Source: an uncultured Lachnospiraceae bacterium (GTDB taxonomy: Bacteria; Bacillota; Clostridia; Lachnospirales; Lachnospiraceae). Taken from it: a DNA stretch of 38,219 nt. The translations under genes were made by a program, and so were the position numbers. Positions 15,800 through 23,972 of this stretch are shown here, piece by piece; the stretch's first letter is position 1; each line of letters opens with the position of its first letter. The notes under the pieces were generated by a model. That model saw only the letters and a program-made list of their open reading frames with translations, was not told the origin of the DNA and did not search any database. The stretch spans positions 1-38,219 of the forward strand of contig CAMWGV010000028.1 in NCBI GenBank assembly GCA_947173945.1, given 5' to 3'.

Positions 15800-15832
15800 A
15801 TATATAGAGAAGCGAGGCTTCTTAGCTAAGAA

Positions 15833-15862
15833 AAAGGAGAGTGTCATGGGGCACTCTCCTTT
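15833..15862 (+). terminator. Terminator after the FN3 pair
   Basis: AAAGGAGAGTG (15833-15843) pairs perfectly with CACTCTCCTTT (15852-15862). The stem is A-rich on its 5' side and ends in TTT on its 3' side, so it could act in both directions. A smaller hairpin, AGAAGC-GAG-GCTTCT, lies at 15808-15822. Confidence 0.75.
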
Positions 15863-15883
15863 CATATGGAATAGTGCAATATA

Positions 15884-15897
15884 TGCCGATATCGGCA
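15884..15897. promoter_or_regulatory. 14-bp perfect palindrome, possible operator
   Basis: TGCCGAT joined directly to ATCGGCA with no spacer. It lies about 60 bases upstream of the -35 box of the suf-like operon and 22 bases after the preceding terminator. No T tract follows, so it is more likely a protein-binding site than a terminator. Confidence 0.4.
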
Positions 15898-15939
15898 AAC
15901 TGGACTCTATAATTGATAAAATTTCTCTATAGTAATTAA

Positions 15940-15985
15940 ATTGGGTATATACTTCATTGACTTACCCAATAATCTTTTATAAAAT
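15940..15985 (+). promoter_or_regulatory. Sigma-A promoter with overlapping inverted repeat, suf-like operon
   Basis: TTGACT (15957-15962), a 17-base spacer and TAAAAT (15980-15985) form a strong promoter. A perfect inverted repeat, ATTGGGTA (15940-15947) and TACCCAAT (15963-15970), brackets the -35 box. A repressor or redox regulator binding there could control the operon; the regulator is not identifiable here. Confidence 0.65.
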
Positions 15986-16029
15986 ATAGTAGGCATTTGA
16001 AAATTATATACACAAGGAGATATGCAAAG

Positions 16030-16749
16030 ATGCTTGAACTTAAGAATATCAGCTTCGAGGCTGAGGATGGTAAGCAAATTTTAAAGAATATTAGTCTGAA
16101 AATAGATAATCGGTTTGTCGCTGTTACAGGACCCAATGGTGGTGGTAAGTCTACACTGGCAAAAATTATCGTGGGAATATATAAGCCCACAAGTGGAAGT
16201 ATTTTACTTGATGGAAAGGATATAACAGACTGTTCCATAACAGAGCGTGCAAATATGGGAATGAGTTATGCGTTTCAGCAACCGGTGCGTTTTAAAGGTC
16301 TTCGGGTGAGGGATTTGTTAAAAATGGCATCCGGCAACAATGCATCTCTTGATGATTGCTGTGAGATGCTTTCAGAGGTGGGACTTTGTGCCAGGGAATA
16401 TGTTGACAGGGAACTAAATGACAGCCTTTCCGGAGGCGAGATGAAAAGAATAGAGATTGCAATGGTTCTGGCAAGAAAAACGGTCATAAATGTATTTGAT
16501 GAACCTGAGGCAGGAATCGATTTATGGAGCTTCCAGAACCTTATACGCGTGTTTGAAAAAATGTATGCGGAGACGAAAGGGAGCATATTAATTATAAGCC
16601 ATCAAGAGCGGATTCTTGATATAGCAGACAAGATTATATATCTTAAGGATGGGGTTGTTGAGCAGTACGGAGCCAAAAATGAGGTTCTTCCGAATCTGCT
16701 TAATGGGACAAGCGGATTTTGTCCGGCACTTACGAACAACAATAAATAA
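16030..16749 (+). CDS. sufC: SufC-like Fe-S assembly ATPase (SmsC type)
   Basis: The start is the ATG at 16030, 9 bases after AAGGAGA; an in-frame ATG at 15997 lacks a site and lies close behind the -10 box. The ABC ATPase of the Fe-S scaffold complex has 239 residues: Walker A GPNGGGKST (34-42), signature LSGGEMKR (133-140), and Walker B VINVFDEPE with AGIDLWSF (152-168). The DEPEAGIDLWS string is typical of the short SufBC systems of anaerobes, now called SMS (SmsCB). No sufS, sufU or sufD lies nearby. The partner scaffold starts 21 bases downstream. Confidence 0.9.
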   Translation: MLELKNISFEAEDGKQILKNISLKIDNRFVAVTGPNGGGKSTLAKIIVGIYKPTSGSILLDGKDITDCSITERANMGMSYAFQQPVRFKGLRVRDLLKMASGNNASLDDCCEMLSEVGLCAREYVDRELNDSLSGGEMKRIEIAMVLARKTVINVFDEPEAGIDLWSFQNLIRVFEKMYAETKGSILIISHQERILDIADKIIYLKDGVVEQYGAKNEVLPNLLNGTSGFCPALTNNNK

Positions 16750-16770
16750 TATAGTTTAGGAGTGATAGAT

Positions 16771-17688
16771 ATGGATACATTGCAGATGCATCTTTTAAAG
16801 GAGGTCGCAGAGCTTGACGCACTTCCTGTCGGGGCATACAACATCCGGGCAAACGGAGAGAGTGCTGCCAGAAATACAACAGCAAATATAGATATTGTAA
16901 CGAAAACGGACAAGCCGGGTATAGATATTATAATAAAGCCGGGAACAAAAAATGAAAGCGTACACATTCCTGTGGTGTTGTCACAGACAGGGCTTAAGGA
17001 AAGTGTTTATAATGACTTTTACATTGGTGAGGACAGTGATGTTGTCATAATAGCAGGCTGCGGTATACACAATTGTGGCGGTGTTGACAGTGAACATGAC
17101 GGCATCCATTCCTTTCATGTTGGTAAAAACGCGAAAGTAAAATATATTGAAAAACATTATGGTGAGGGCGAGGGACGTGGTAAGCGTCTTATGAATCCAA
17201 CGACAGAGGTATTCCTTGAGGAAGGAGCCACGATGGAGATGGAGGCTACGCAGATTTCAGGAATTGATGATACATTGCGAAAAACAACGGCAAGCCTTGA
17301 TAAGGATGCAAGCCTTGTCATACATGAAAAGGTTTTGACGGATGGAGAACAAAGTGCGGTATCAGATTTTTCTGCCGACTTAAACGGAGAGGGAAGCAGT
17401 TGTAATATTGTAAGCAGGACTGTTGCAAAGGGAAACAGCAAACAGCACTTTATCAGTGTTTTAAATGGCAATGCTGCCTGTGCCGGACACAGTGAATGTG
17501 ATTCCATTATCATGGACAACGCAAATGTTCTGGCAAGTCCGCAGCTTTCAGCATCATGTACGGACGCAGGTCTTATCCACGAGGCGGCAATCGGAAAGAT
17601 AGCAGGAGAACAGCTCATGAAGCTTATGACACTGGGACTTACTGAGGCAGAGGCGGAAGAACAGATTGTAAATGGATTTTTAAGATAA
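16771..17688 (+). CDS. sufB: SufB/SufD-like Fe-S scaffold (SmsB type)
   Basis: The start is the ATG at 16771, 8 bases after TAGGAG; the in-frame GTG at 16762 overlaps that site. It is a beta-helix scaffold that builds Fe-S clusters with SufC. At 305 residues it is much shorter than E. coli SufB (about 495), lacking the N-terminal region, as in SmsB. The C-terminal motif is intact: GHSECDSIIM with Cys243 and LIHEAAIGKI with His270/Glu271, equivalent to the functional Cys405 and Glu434 region of E. coli SufB. One protein would form the scaffold as a homodimer, since no sufD is present (inference). It is followed after 25 bases by the Fe-S enzyme gene iorA. Confidence 0.88.
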   Translation: MDTLQMHLLKEVAELDALPVGAYNIRANGESAARNTTANIDIVTKTDKPGIDIIIKPGTKNESVHIPVVLSQTGLKESVYNDFYIGEDSDVVIIAGCGIHNCGGVDSEHDGIHSFHVGKNAKVKYIEKHYGEGEGRGKRLMNPTTEVFLEEGATMEMEATQISGIDDTLRKTTASLDKDASLVIHEKVLTDGEQSAVSDFSADLNGEGSSCNIVSRTVAKGNSKQHFISVLNGNAACAGHSECDSIIMDNANVLASPQLSASCTDAGLIHEAAIGKIAGEQLMKLMTLGLTEAEAEEQIVNGFLR

Positions 17689-17713
17689 AAATAAGCTCAC
17701 AAAAGGAGTAACA

Positions 17714-19510
17714 ATGAGAAAAGAATATGTAATGGGAAATGGTGCGATTGCGTTTGGTGCCATTGCAGCAGGAGCAGGACTTGTGTCGGGGTATCCGGGG
17801 ACACCGTCTTCAGAGATAATTGAAACGATTGAAAGGTATAATGACGGAAGCATACATTTAGAGTGGTCTGTAAATGAGAAAGCAGCTTTGGAGGTGGCAG
17901 CAGGGGCAGCATATGCAGGAATGAGAACGATGGTTACGATGAAGCAGGTCGGACTTAATGTTGCATCAGACCCTCTTATGTCCCTTGCATATATAGGTGT
18001 TAAGGGAGGCATGGTTATAGTTGTTGCTGACGATCCGGGTCCTATTTCATCCCAGACGGAGCAGGATACAAGAAGATTTGCAGGTTATGCAAGAATACCT
18101 GTATTTGACCCTGTTTCACCTGAGGATGCTTATATTATGATACAGGAGGCATTTGACTACTCAGAAAAGTATGGAACTCCTGTACTGTTTCGACCGACAA
18201 CAAGGATATGTCATGGGTATGCATCAATCAATGTGCCTGAGAAAATCGCAACAAGACCTTATGAGGGTTTTATCAAGGATTCAAAGAAGTGGGTTATATT
18301 TCCCCGTTTATCGTATCTGAATCATGCTATGATTGAGAAGAGAAATCCAACAATAGGAAAAGACTTTTCAACCTATAGGGCAAACACCTGTGAAGGAAGT
18401 GGCAAAACAGCAATATTTACAGGTGGGATAAGCTATGCATACGTGAAAGATGTAATTAAGAACCAAGATGATATTAAGCTTTGTAAAATCGGAACACCGT
18501 TTCCGTTTCCTGAGGATTTTGCGCTTGAATGTCTTTCGGGCGTAGAACGAGTGCTTTGTATAGAAGAATTAAGTCCTGTTATAGAGGAGGAGCTTCAAAA
18601 GCTTGTCGGCATACACGGTCTTAATGTTGAAATATGTGGTAAAAGAACCGGTGACGGTATTTTATCAGGGGAATACAGCGCTGACACGGCAGGACAGGTT
18701 ATACATAACTTTATGGGGGAAGCTGACACAAAAAAGGGTATAGATGTTACGGACGCACCGAAGCTTCCAATGCGACCTCCCGTTCTATGTGCAGGTTGTC
18801 CTCACAGAGCCAGCTTTTATGCAGTTAAAAAGGCTATGGAGGGAAGAAAAGCGTATTTTTGCGGAGATATCGGATGCTATACATTGGGAAATGCGATGCC
18901 TCTTGATATGGTGGATACATGTCTTTGTATGGGTGCAGGCATTACCATGGCACAGGGACTTCATTGGACAGATGCCGATGCGGTGAGCTTTGCATTTGTA
19001 GGTGATTCTACATTTTTTGCGTCGGGAATGACCGGAGTTGCCAACGCAATATATAATGAGGCGGATATGATACTCTGCGTTTTAGATAATTCCACAACTG
19101 CTATGACAGGGCACCAGCCGCATCCCGGAACAGGCAGAAATATGATGGGAGATATGGTTGAAAAGCTTAATATAGAAAAAATACTTTCGGCAATGGGCGT
19201 AGCTGCCATAGAGACCGTTAATCCGTTTGAGTTGGAAACGTCAATAAAAACAGTCAGGGACATGGCTGACATGAAGGGTGTAAAAGTAATTATATTCAAA
19301 GCACCATGTATTGCACTGGAGAAAAAATTTAAGAAGATGCACATTTCGGAGCGATGCATTTTCTGTAAAAAATGTATTAGGGAAATCGGATGTCCAGCAA
19401 TTAGCATTATAGATGAAAAAGTGGTTATCGATGAGGGGCTTTGTACAGGCTGTGGACTTTGTGCAACAGTCTGTCCAGTGGATGCTATTGGAGGTGACGT
19501 CAGTGAATAA
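17714..19510 (+). CDS. iorA: Indolepyruvate ferredoxin oxidoreductase, alpha subunit
   Basis: Large subunit (598 aa) of the thiamine-diphosphate enzyme that converts aryl-pyruvates (from Trp, Phe, Tyr) to aryl-acetyl-CoA and reduced ferredoxin. The N-terminal pyrimidine-binding domain begins with GNGAIAFGAIAAGAGLVSGYPGTP-type sequence; the TPP pyrophosphate region is CAGCPHR...GDIGCYTLG and GDSTFF...DNSTTAMTG. The C-terminus (about 545-598) carries two [4Fe-4S] motifs: CxxCxxCx5CP (first cysteine in ERCIFC) and CxxCxxCxxxCP. AAAGGAG sits 7 bases before the ATG. It overlaps iorB by 8 bases. Confidence 0.95.
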   Translation: MRKEYVMGNGAIAFGAIAAGAGLVSGYPGTPSSEIIETIERYNDGSIHLEWSVNEKAALEVAAGAAYAGMRTMVTMKQVGLNVASDPLMSLAYIGVKGGMVIVVADDPGPISSQTEQDTRRFAGYARIPVFDPVSPEDAYIMIQEAFDYSEKYGTPVLFRPTTRICHGYASINVPEKIATRPYEGFIKDSKKWVIFPRLSYLNHAMIEKRNPTIGKDFSTYRANTCEGSGKTAIFTGGISYAYVKDVIKNQDDIKLCKIGTPFPFPEDFALECLSGVERVLCIEELSPVIEEELQKLVGIHGLNVEICGKRTGDGILSGEYSADTAGQVIHNFMGEADTKKGIDVTDAPKLPMRPPVLCAGCPHRASFYAVKKAMEGRKAYFCGDIGCYTLGNAMPLDMVDTCLCMGAGITMAQGLHWTDADAVSFAFVGDSTFFASGMTGVANAIYNEADMILCVLDNSTTAMTGHQPHPGTGRNMMGDMVEKLNIEKILSAMGVAAIETVNPFELETSIKTVRDMADMKGVKVIIFKAPCIALEKKFKKMHISERCIFCKKCIREIGCPAISIIDEKVVIDEGLCTGCGLCATVCPVDAIGGDVSE

Positions 19511-20087
19511 AGATATGTTATTATGCGGCGTGGGAGGACAAGGGACAGTTCTTGCATCAAAGCTTATAGCGGCAGCAGCCATGGCGATGGGTGAGACCGT
19601 TCATTCTGCGGAAACGATAGGAATGGCACAAAGAGGCGGTTCTGTAACGAGCCATGTAAGAATAGGTGAGTCAGGTGCCCCACTCATACCAAAAGGGGAA
19701 GCCTCTGTTATGCTTGCATTTGAGCCTGCCGAGGCAGTCAGAAATCTTTCTTATATGAGGGAAGACGGTGTGGTAATTGTCAACAGAATTCCGGTAAAGC
19801 CTGTTACAGACTCAGACTATGACGGTGAGGTAATGATTGATTATCTGAAATCCAAATGCAAAAATTTGATAGTAGTTGATGCTGAAGAATTATGTAAACC
19901 ATTTGGAAGCAGTAAGTTTTTTAATGTGGCCATATTAGGTGTTGCAGTCGGTTCGGGCAGTACGGGACTGGATAAGGATAAGATTATCCTGGAGATAGAA
20001 AGAACAGTGCCTGAGAGGTTTAAGGAAGCCAACAGACAGGCATTTTTAAAAGGAATTGATATAGGAGGTAATTATGGAACTAAATAA
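19503..20087 (+). CDS. iorB: Indolepyruvate ferredoxin oxidoreductase, beta subunit
   Basis: The start is the GTG at 19503: GGAGGTGA (19490-19497) lies at ideal distance inside the end of iorA, and the protein then begins VNKDMLLCGVGGQGTVLASK, matching the family's N-terminal GxGGQG motif. A start 90 bases upstream, inside the iorA ferredoxin domain, is not credible. The 194 residues match the usual small subunit, including the conserved ETIGMAQRGGSVTSHVRIG block. It completes the IorAB enzyme. The 3' end overlaps the next gene by 14 bases. Confidence 0.95.
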   Translation: MNKDMLLCGVGGQGTVLASKLIAAAAMAMGETVHSAETIGMAQRGGSVTSHVRIGESGAPLIPKGEASVMLAFEPAEAVRNLSYMREDGVVIVNRIPVKPVTDSDYDGEVMIDYLKSKCKNLIVVDAEELCKPFGSSKFFNVAILGVAVGSGSTGLDKDKIILEIERTVPERFKEANRQAFLKGIDIGGNYGTK

Positions 20088-21315
20088 GACACAGCTTGCC
20101 CAGGTGGACTCTCAGATAAAAAGAATGACAGCAGGGGATAGCTATTATGGTAAGAAATATCGGGATATGGGGATAACCCAGATAGCAAGCAATGAGGATT
20201 TTAAAAAGCTTCCGTTTTCCAGCAAGGATGATTTGAGAAATGCTTATCCGCTTGGAATTATGGTGGCACCTGAGGAGGATATTGTAAGAATTCATTCATC
20301 ATCAGGAACTACAGGTATGCCTGTTATTATACCTTATACCGCAAAGGATGTAGATGATTGGGCAATTATGTTTTCCAGATGCTACGAGATGGCAGGGATA
20401 ACAAACAAGGACAGAATTCAGGTTACACCGGGATATGGTCTTTGGACAGCAGGAATCGGATTTCAAAATGGATGTGAGAAGCTGGGAGCTATGTGTATTC
20501 CTATGGGACCGGGAAACACGGAAAAGCAGATTAAGATGATGATAGATTTAGAAACCACAGTTATTACTGCCACATCATCCTATGCACTGCTGCTTGCCGA
20601 GGAAATTGAAAAGCGTGGACTGAAGGATAAAATACGTCTTACAAAGGGTATTATCGGTTCAGAGCGCTGGGGCGATAAAATGCGTAAGCGTATAAGGGAC
20701 GGACTTGGAATTGAGCTTTACGATGTTTACGGACTGACTGAAATTTACGGACCGGGCATAGGCATTAACTGTCAGAATGAGGAAGGCATACATTATTGGG
20801 ATGATTATATATACATAGAGATAATAGACCCTGTTACAGGTGAGGTTCTGCCTGACGGTGAGGAAGGTGAAATTGTAATTACAACCCTCGTTAAGGAAGG
20901 TGCTCCTCTTATCAGGTTTAGGACACATGACATTTCAAGGATAATTCCTGAAAAGTGCTCCTGTGGAAGTTCTTATCCGCGTATAGATATTATCAAGGGA
21001 AGAAGCGATGATATGTTTAAGGTTCGCGGTGTTAATATGTTCCCAAGTCAGGTGGAAGAAATTCTGCGTGACGTGGATGGTGCGTCAAGTGAGTACACTG
21101 TCACGATTGCCCATGATGAGGACATAAACAAGGATGTAATGCTGCTTACTGTTGAGGGTGAAGGCAGAGTGAGCTTTGAGGAGATGGCTAAGGAGATACG
21201 CGGAATATTTAAATCCCGTATAGGTATGACACCAAAGGTAATTATTGTACCGATTGGAACGCTGCCAAGAAGTGAAAAGAAGACAAAGAGAGTGACGGAT
21301 TACAGGGTTCAATAA
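20074..21315 (+). CDS. paaK: Phenylacetate-CoA ligase (first copy)
   Basis: AMP-forming aryl-acetate ligase of the PaaK group, 413 residues. The P-loop is SSSGTTGMPVIIPYT (about 72-86); YGLTEIYGPG and the C-terminal GRSDDMFKVRGVNMFPSQVEE hinge are typical. A CSCG pair sits in the linker (EKCSCGSSYPRID). Compared with the second copy its N-terminus is about 20 residues shorter, lacking the helix before MTAGDSYY. AGGAGG precedes the ATG, which lies inside iorB. In this setting it interconverts aryl-acetates and aryl-acetyl-CoA with IorAB, conserving or using energy. Confidence 0.93.
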   Translation: MELNKTQLAQVDSQIKRMTAGDSYYGKKYRDMGITQIASNEDFKKLPFSSKDDLRNAYPLGIMVAPEEDIVRIHSSSGTTGMPVIIPYTAKDVDDWAIMFSRCYEMAGITNKDRIQVTPGYGLWTAGIGFQNGCEKLGAMCIPMGPGNTEKQIKMMIDLETTVITATSSYALLLAEEIEKRGLKDKIRLTKGIIGSERWGDKMRKRIRDGLGIELYDVYGLTEIYGPGIGINCQNEEGIHYWDDYIYIEIIDPVTGEVLPDGEEGEIVITTLVKEGAPLIRFRTHDISRIIPEKCSCGSSYPRIDIIKGRSDDMFKVRGVNMFPSQVEEILRDVDGASSEYTVTIAHDEDINKDVMLLTVEGEGRVSFEEMAKEIRGIFKSRIGMTPKVIIVPIGTLPRSEKKTKRVTDYRVQ

Positions 21316-21343
21316 TCTGATAGCAAGTGGCTATTGATTATTG

Positions 21344-21372
21344 TTGAAGAATATCTTGGGAAATGTTATTCT
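21344..21372 (+). promoter_or_regulatory. Weak candidate internal promoter before second paaK
   Basis: TTGAAG (21344-21349), a 17-base spacer and TATTCT (21367-21372) lie in the 93-base gap between the two ligase genes. The match is modest; read-through from upstream is equally likely. Confidence 0.25.
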
Positions 21373-21408
21373 ATAGGTACGACAAAAATATTGGAGGAGT
21401 TTAAATTT

Positions 21409-22716
21409 ATGGGTAATTATTTTCAGCCTGAGATAGAAACTGCATCTCAGGAGCAGATTAAGGCATGGCAGGATGAGAGACTTGTAAAGCAGGTGAAGCA
21501 TGTGTACGACAATGTTGCCATGTATCGCGAACGTATGGATGAAATGGGGATTAAGCCTGAGGATATAAAGGGGGTTGAAGATTTACATAAGCTACCTTTT
21601 ACAACGAAGGATGACCTTAGAGACCAGTATCCGTATGGGTTGCTTGCGAAGCCTCTTAGTGAGTGCGTCAGAATTCAGTCAACAAGTGGAACTACAGGAC
21701 GTCGTGTGGTTGCGTTTTACACCCAGCATGATATTGATTTGTGGGATGAGTGCTGCGCAAGAGCTATTGTTGCGGCAGGCGGTACCAATGAGGATGTAGT
21801 ACATGTATGCTATGGATATGGACTGTTTACGGGAGGACCGGGTCTTAACGGAGGTTCGCACAAGGTAGGTTCTCTCACACTTCCTATGTCGTCGGGAAAC
21901 ACGGAGAGACAGATACAGTTTATGACAGATTTAGAGTCTACAATTCTTTGCTGTACACCTTCCTATGCGGCATATCTTGCAGAGTCTGTTATTGAGAGGG
22001 GTGTCAGGGACAAAATCAAGCTTAAGGCAGGTATTTTTGGTGCAGAAGCCTGGACAGAAGAAATGAGACATGACATTGAGGACAAGCTTGGTATAAAGGC
22101 ATATGATATATATGGTCTTACAGAAATATCAGGACCGGGAGTTTCCTTTGAGTGTTCAGAGCAGACAGGTATGCATGTAAATGAAGATCATTTTATTGCA
22201 GAGGTAATCAATCCGAAGACAGGTGAGGTTCTGCCTGACGGCGAGAAGGGTGAGCTTGTATTTACAAGTATTACAAAGGAAGCATTTCCACTGCTCAGAT
22301 ACAGGACAAGGGATATATGTATTCTCAGCCACAAAAAATGCTCCTGTGGAAGAACACATGTAAAGATGACGAAGCCTCTTGGAAGAAGTGATGATATGCT
22401 TATTGTTAAGGGTGTAAACGTATTCCCATCACAGATAGAAACCGTTCTTCTGAACAAGGGCTACGCTGCCAACTATCAGATAATTGTAACGAGGGTGAAC
22501 AACAGCGATAATCTTGAGGTACAGGTTGAAATGACACCTGAGATGTTCTCAGATTCGGTTGCAGAAATAGAAAAGCATGAAAAAGAGCTTGTGGGGGCTC
22601 TTAAGGCAATGCTTGGAATATATGCAGATGTAAAGCTTGTTGCACCTAAGTCTATTACAAGAAGTGAAGGTAAGGCAGTAAGAGTAATTGATAAGAGAAA
22701 TCTTTATCAGAATTAA
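21409..22716 (+). CDS. paaK: Phenylacetate-CoA ligase (second copy)
   Basis: The start is the ATG at 21409 with GGAGGAG 11 bases upstream; the TTG at 21334 has no site. The 435 residues have full PaaK features: N-terminal IETASQEQIKAWQ helix, P-loop STSGTTGRRVVAFYT, YGLTEISGPGV, the HKKCSCGRTH cysteines, and GRSDDMLIVKGVNVFPSQIE. It is a paralogue of the preceding ligase rather than a fresh duplicate, since the acyl-pocket region (CYGYGLFTGGPGLNGG versus TPGYGLWTAGIGFQNG) has diverged. Two ligases beside one IorAB suggest different aryl-acetate preferences (inference). Confidence 0.93.
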   Translation: MGNYFQPEIETASQEQIKAWQDERLVKQVKHVYDNVAMYRERMDEMGIKPEDIKGVEDLHKLPFTTKDDLRDQYPYGLLAKPLSECVRIQSTSGTTGRRVVAFYTQHDIDLWDECCARAIVAAGGTNEDVVHVCYGYGLFTGGPGLNGGSHKVGSLTLPMSSGNTERQIQFMTDLESTILCCTPSYAAYLAESVIERGVRDKIKLKAGIFGAEAWTEEMRHDIEDKLGIKAYDIYGLTEISGPGVSFECSEQTGMHVNEDHFIAEVINPKTGEVLPDGEKGELVFTSITKEAFPLLRYRTRDICILSHKKCSCGRTHVKMTKPLGRSDDMLIVKGVNVFPSQIETVLLNKGYAANYQIIVTRVNNSDNLEVQVEMTPEMFSDSVAEIEKHEKELVGALKAMLGIYADVKLVAPKSITRSEGKAVRVIDKRNLYQN

Positions 22717-22750
22717 CAGGTAATTGTGAAGTTTAAGTTTTTGCGGACGG

Positions 22751-22815
22751 CCGTTATACAACTAGGTTTTCAAAATAAGGAACTTCGCAAATACCTAATT
22801 ATTTGAAAATAAGGA
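22751..22815. repeat. Diverged intergenic repeat copy (108-bp gap before ACT gene)
   Basis: From CCGTTATACAAC (22751-22762) through TTTTCAAAATAAGG to CTTCGCAA (22783-22790) this resembles the reverse complement of 24561-24600 (most positions agree). CTTCGCAA-ATA-CCTAATT (22783-22800) recurs at 23830 as CTTCGCAA-TCG-CCTAATT. The end (22805-22815) also carries an inverted copy of TTTTCAAAATAA. No gene is present in the gap. Confidence 0.5.
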
Positions 22816-22824
22816 GGGTTACGT

Positions 22825-23253
22825 ATGGAAGTGAAACAAATATCAGTTTTTGTTGAAAACAAGGTGGGAAATCTTGCTGGGGTTGCAAAGGTAATGTCTG
22901 ATGCAGGCATAAGTCTGCATGCTATTTCATTGGCAGACACAAGAGATTTTGGTGTGCTCCGTATGTTGGTGGATGACACTTACAATGCTGTAAACGTGCT
23001 TCGGGATAAGGGATATATATTTTCATTGACTCCTGTTATTGCTGTAGCTACATCGGACGAGCCGGGAAGCCTTTATGACATACTTACCATTTTTGATGAG
23101 GCGGACATAAATCTTGAGTATCTTTATGATGTAAATACAGGTAAAAAGGGAGAGGTCTACATTATATTTAAGGTAAGCGACAATGCATTGGCACAGGACG
23201 TTCTCAAGAAAAAAGGAGTAAGACTTGTAACTCCAGAGGAGTTAAGCGAGTAA
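22825..23253 (+). CDS. Tandem ACT-domain protein
   Basis: 142 residues built of two ACT domains, about 3-68 (KQISVFVENKVGNLAGVAKV) and 70-142 (VIAVATSDEPGSLYDILTIF). Each has the beta-alpha-beta start and the glycine turn at which ACT domains bind amino acids. There is no enzyme or DNA-binding domain. Such small proteins commonly accompany iorAB and paaK; a role as an amino-acid sensor tuning aryl-amino-acid catabolism is inferred. AAGGAGG lies 7 bases before the ATG. Last gene of the likely suf-ior-paaK cluster, 108 bases after paaK; no clear terminator follows. Confidence 0.88.
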   Translation: MEVKQISVFVENKVGNLAGVAKVMSDAGISLHAISLADTRDFGVLRMLVDDTYNAVNVLRDKGYIFSLTPVIAVATSDEPGSLYDILTIFDEADINLEYLYDVNTGKKGEVYIIFKVSDNALAQDVLKKKGVRLVTPEELSE

Positions 23254-23302
23254 AAATCCAAGATACTGGTAGGTAATTGTGAAACTCTGTTTCTATTATC
23301 AT

Positions 23303-23337
23303 CCGTTGTACAGTATAGACAAGTCATTGCAGGGGTA
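23303..23337 (+). repeat. Repeat terminus, plus orientation
   Basis: CCGTTGTACAGTATAGACAA followed by GTCATTGCAGGGGTA. It matches the left end of the element at 24591 and, inverted, its right end at 24731-24766. With that right end it would bracket a 1.46-kb segment containing both copies of the small membrane protein. Confidence 0.55.
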
Positions 23338-23343
23338 TGTTTT

Positions 23344-23664
23344 ATGTTTTCTAAATTTTTTAGTTGCTGTATAAATTTTATATTTGGATTAACATTGTTA
23401 TGGACAACAGCATTTATTATTCTTTTAATTGATGAACCATTCAGCGGTTCATTGGAAGATATTATATATTTTACCGTGGTCACATTAATCTGGGGCTCTG
23501 CATGTCTAAAGTATAACTTTGTGAGATATCAGAAATTAAAGAGTGGATTATTAAATTATAATATGCGAGTGTATGTTTTAACTCTATTGTTGCCATTATT
23601 TTCATGGTGTATTATTCTGTTACTTCTGTACATATGGATGAATGTGATGCTTCTGAAGTTATAA
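23344..23664 (+). CDS. Small three-helix membrane protein, copy A (106 aa)
   Basis: I do not recognise the family. Three hydrophobic segments are seen: residues 8-29 (CCINFIFGLTLLWTTAFIILL), 38-56 and 76-100; a basic stretch (YNFVRYQKLKSG) lies between the second and third. Two adjacent cysteines sit at the start of helix 1. The ribosome binding site is poor (GGGG about 9 bases upstream). The duplicate at 24148 is identical over the first 85 or so residues, so the reading frame looks real and recently duplicated; the C-terminus differs because of an indel. A strong terminator follows. Function unknown. Confidence 0.6.
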   Translation: MFSKFFSCCINFIFGLTLLWTTAFIILLIDEPFSGSLEDIIYFTVVTLIWGSACLKYNFVRYQKLKSGLLNYNMRVYVLTLLLPLFSWCIILLLLYIWMNVMLLKL

Positions 23665-23747
23665 TCATATTAATCTGAGTCTGTGCATGTGGATGTAATA
23701 GTAGAATTAAAAGAACATAATTAGATAAGACAATATGTTTTATAAAA

Positions 23748-23795
23748 GAGGTTGCCATACTAAGGAACGATTCATAGTAGGGCAACCTCCTTTTT
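23748..23795 (+). terminator. Terminator of small membrane protein, copy A
   Basis: GAGGTTGCC (23748-23756) pairs with GGCAACCTC (23781-23789); a second TACTA/TAGTA pair extends the stem; CTTTTT follows. The identical structure follows copy B. Confidence 0.9.
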
Positions 23796-23825
23796 ATTTC
23801 ATTTGTTAAGCAATTGCAAAAAATT

Positions 23826-23886
23826 AAGCTTCGCAATCGCCTAATTTTCTTCGAATTTCCTATAGGCAACGGTCCTTACGGACCCT
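23826..23886. repeat. Intergenic repeat fragment and small hairpin
   Basis: AGCTTCGCAATCGCCTAATT (about 23828-23847) resembles 22782-22800. Just after it GGTCC-TTAC-GGACC forms a short perfect hairpin near 23870-23884. No open frame of note lies between 23822 and 24112. Confidence 0.4.
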
Positions 23887-23942
23887 GCTAAAATACGAAC
23901 TGTAGCATCAAAGACGCTTTATTCTTATATAATTTTTGCAAA

Positions 23943-23972
23943 TTGTATTCCAAACAATGTAACTGGTACAAT
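23943..23972 (+). promoter_or_regulatory. Candidate promoter for small membrane protein copy B
   Basis: TTGTAT (23943-23948), an 18-base spacer and TACAAT (23967-23972) with an upstream TGG. It lies about 175 bases before the gene. A perfect 12-base palindrome TGATAATTATCA at 24087-24098 lies in the leader and could be an operator. Confidence 0.4.

Larger units (their letters stand above)
23331..23821 (+). repeat. Direct repeat, copy A (small membrane protein gene and its terminator)
   Basis: This unit is nearly identical to 24142-24570: the first 240 or so bases of the gene and about 100 bases up to and including the terminator match almost base for base. Copy A carries about 55 extra bases around 23625-23680, where CTGTACATATGGATGAAT and CTGTGCATGTGGATGTAAT are near-repeats. 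The 23822-24141 stretch between the copies holds no gene. Confidence 0.88.

Noticed and set aside
19413-19502. Longer IorB beginning inside iorA
   Set aside because: The extra 30 residues are a shadow of the iorA ferredoxin domain; GGAGGTGA fixes the GTG at 19503.
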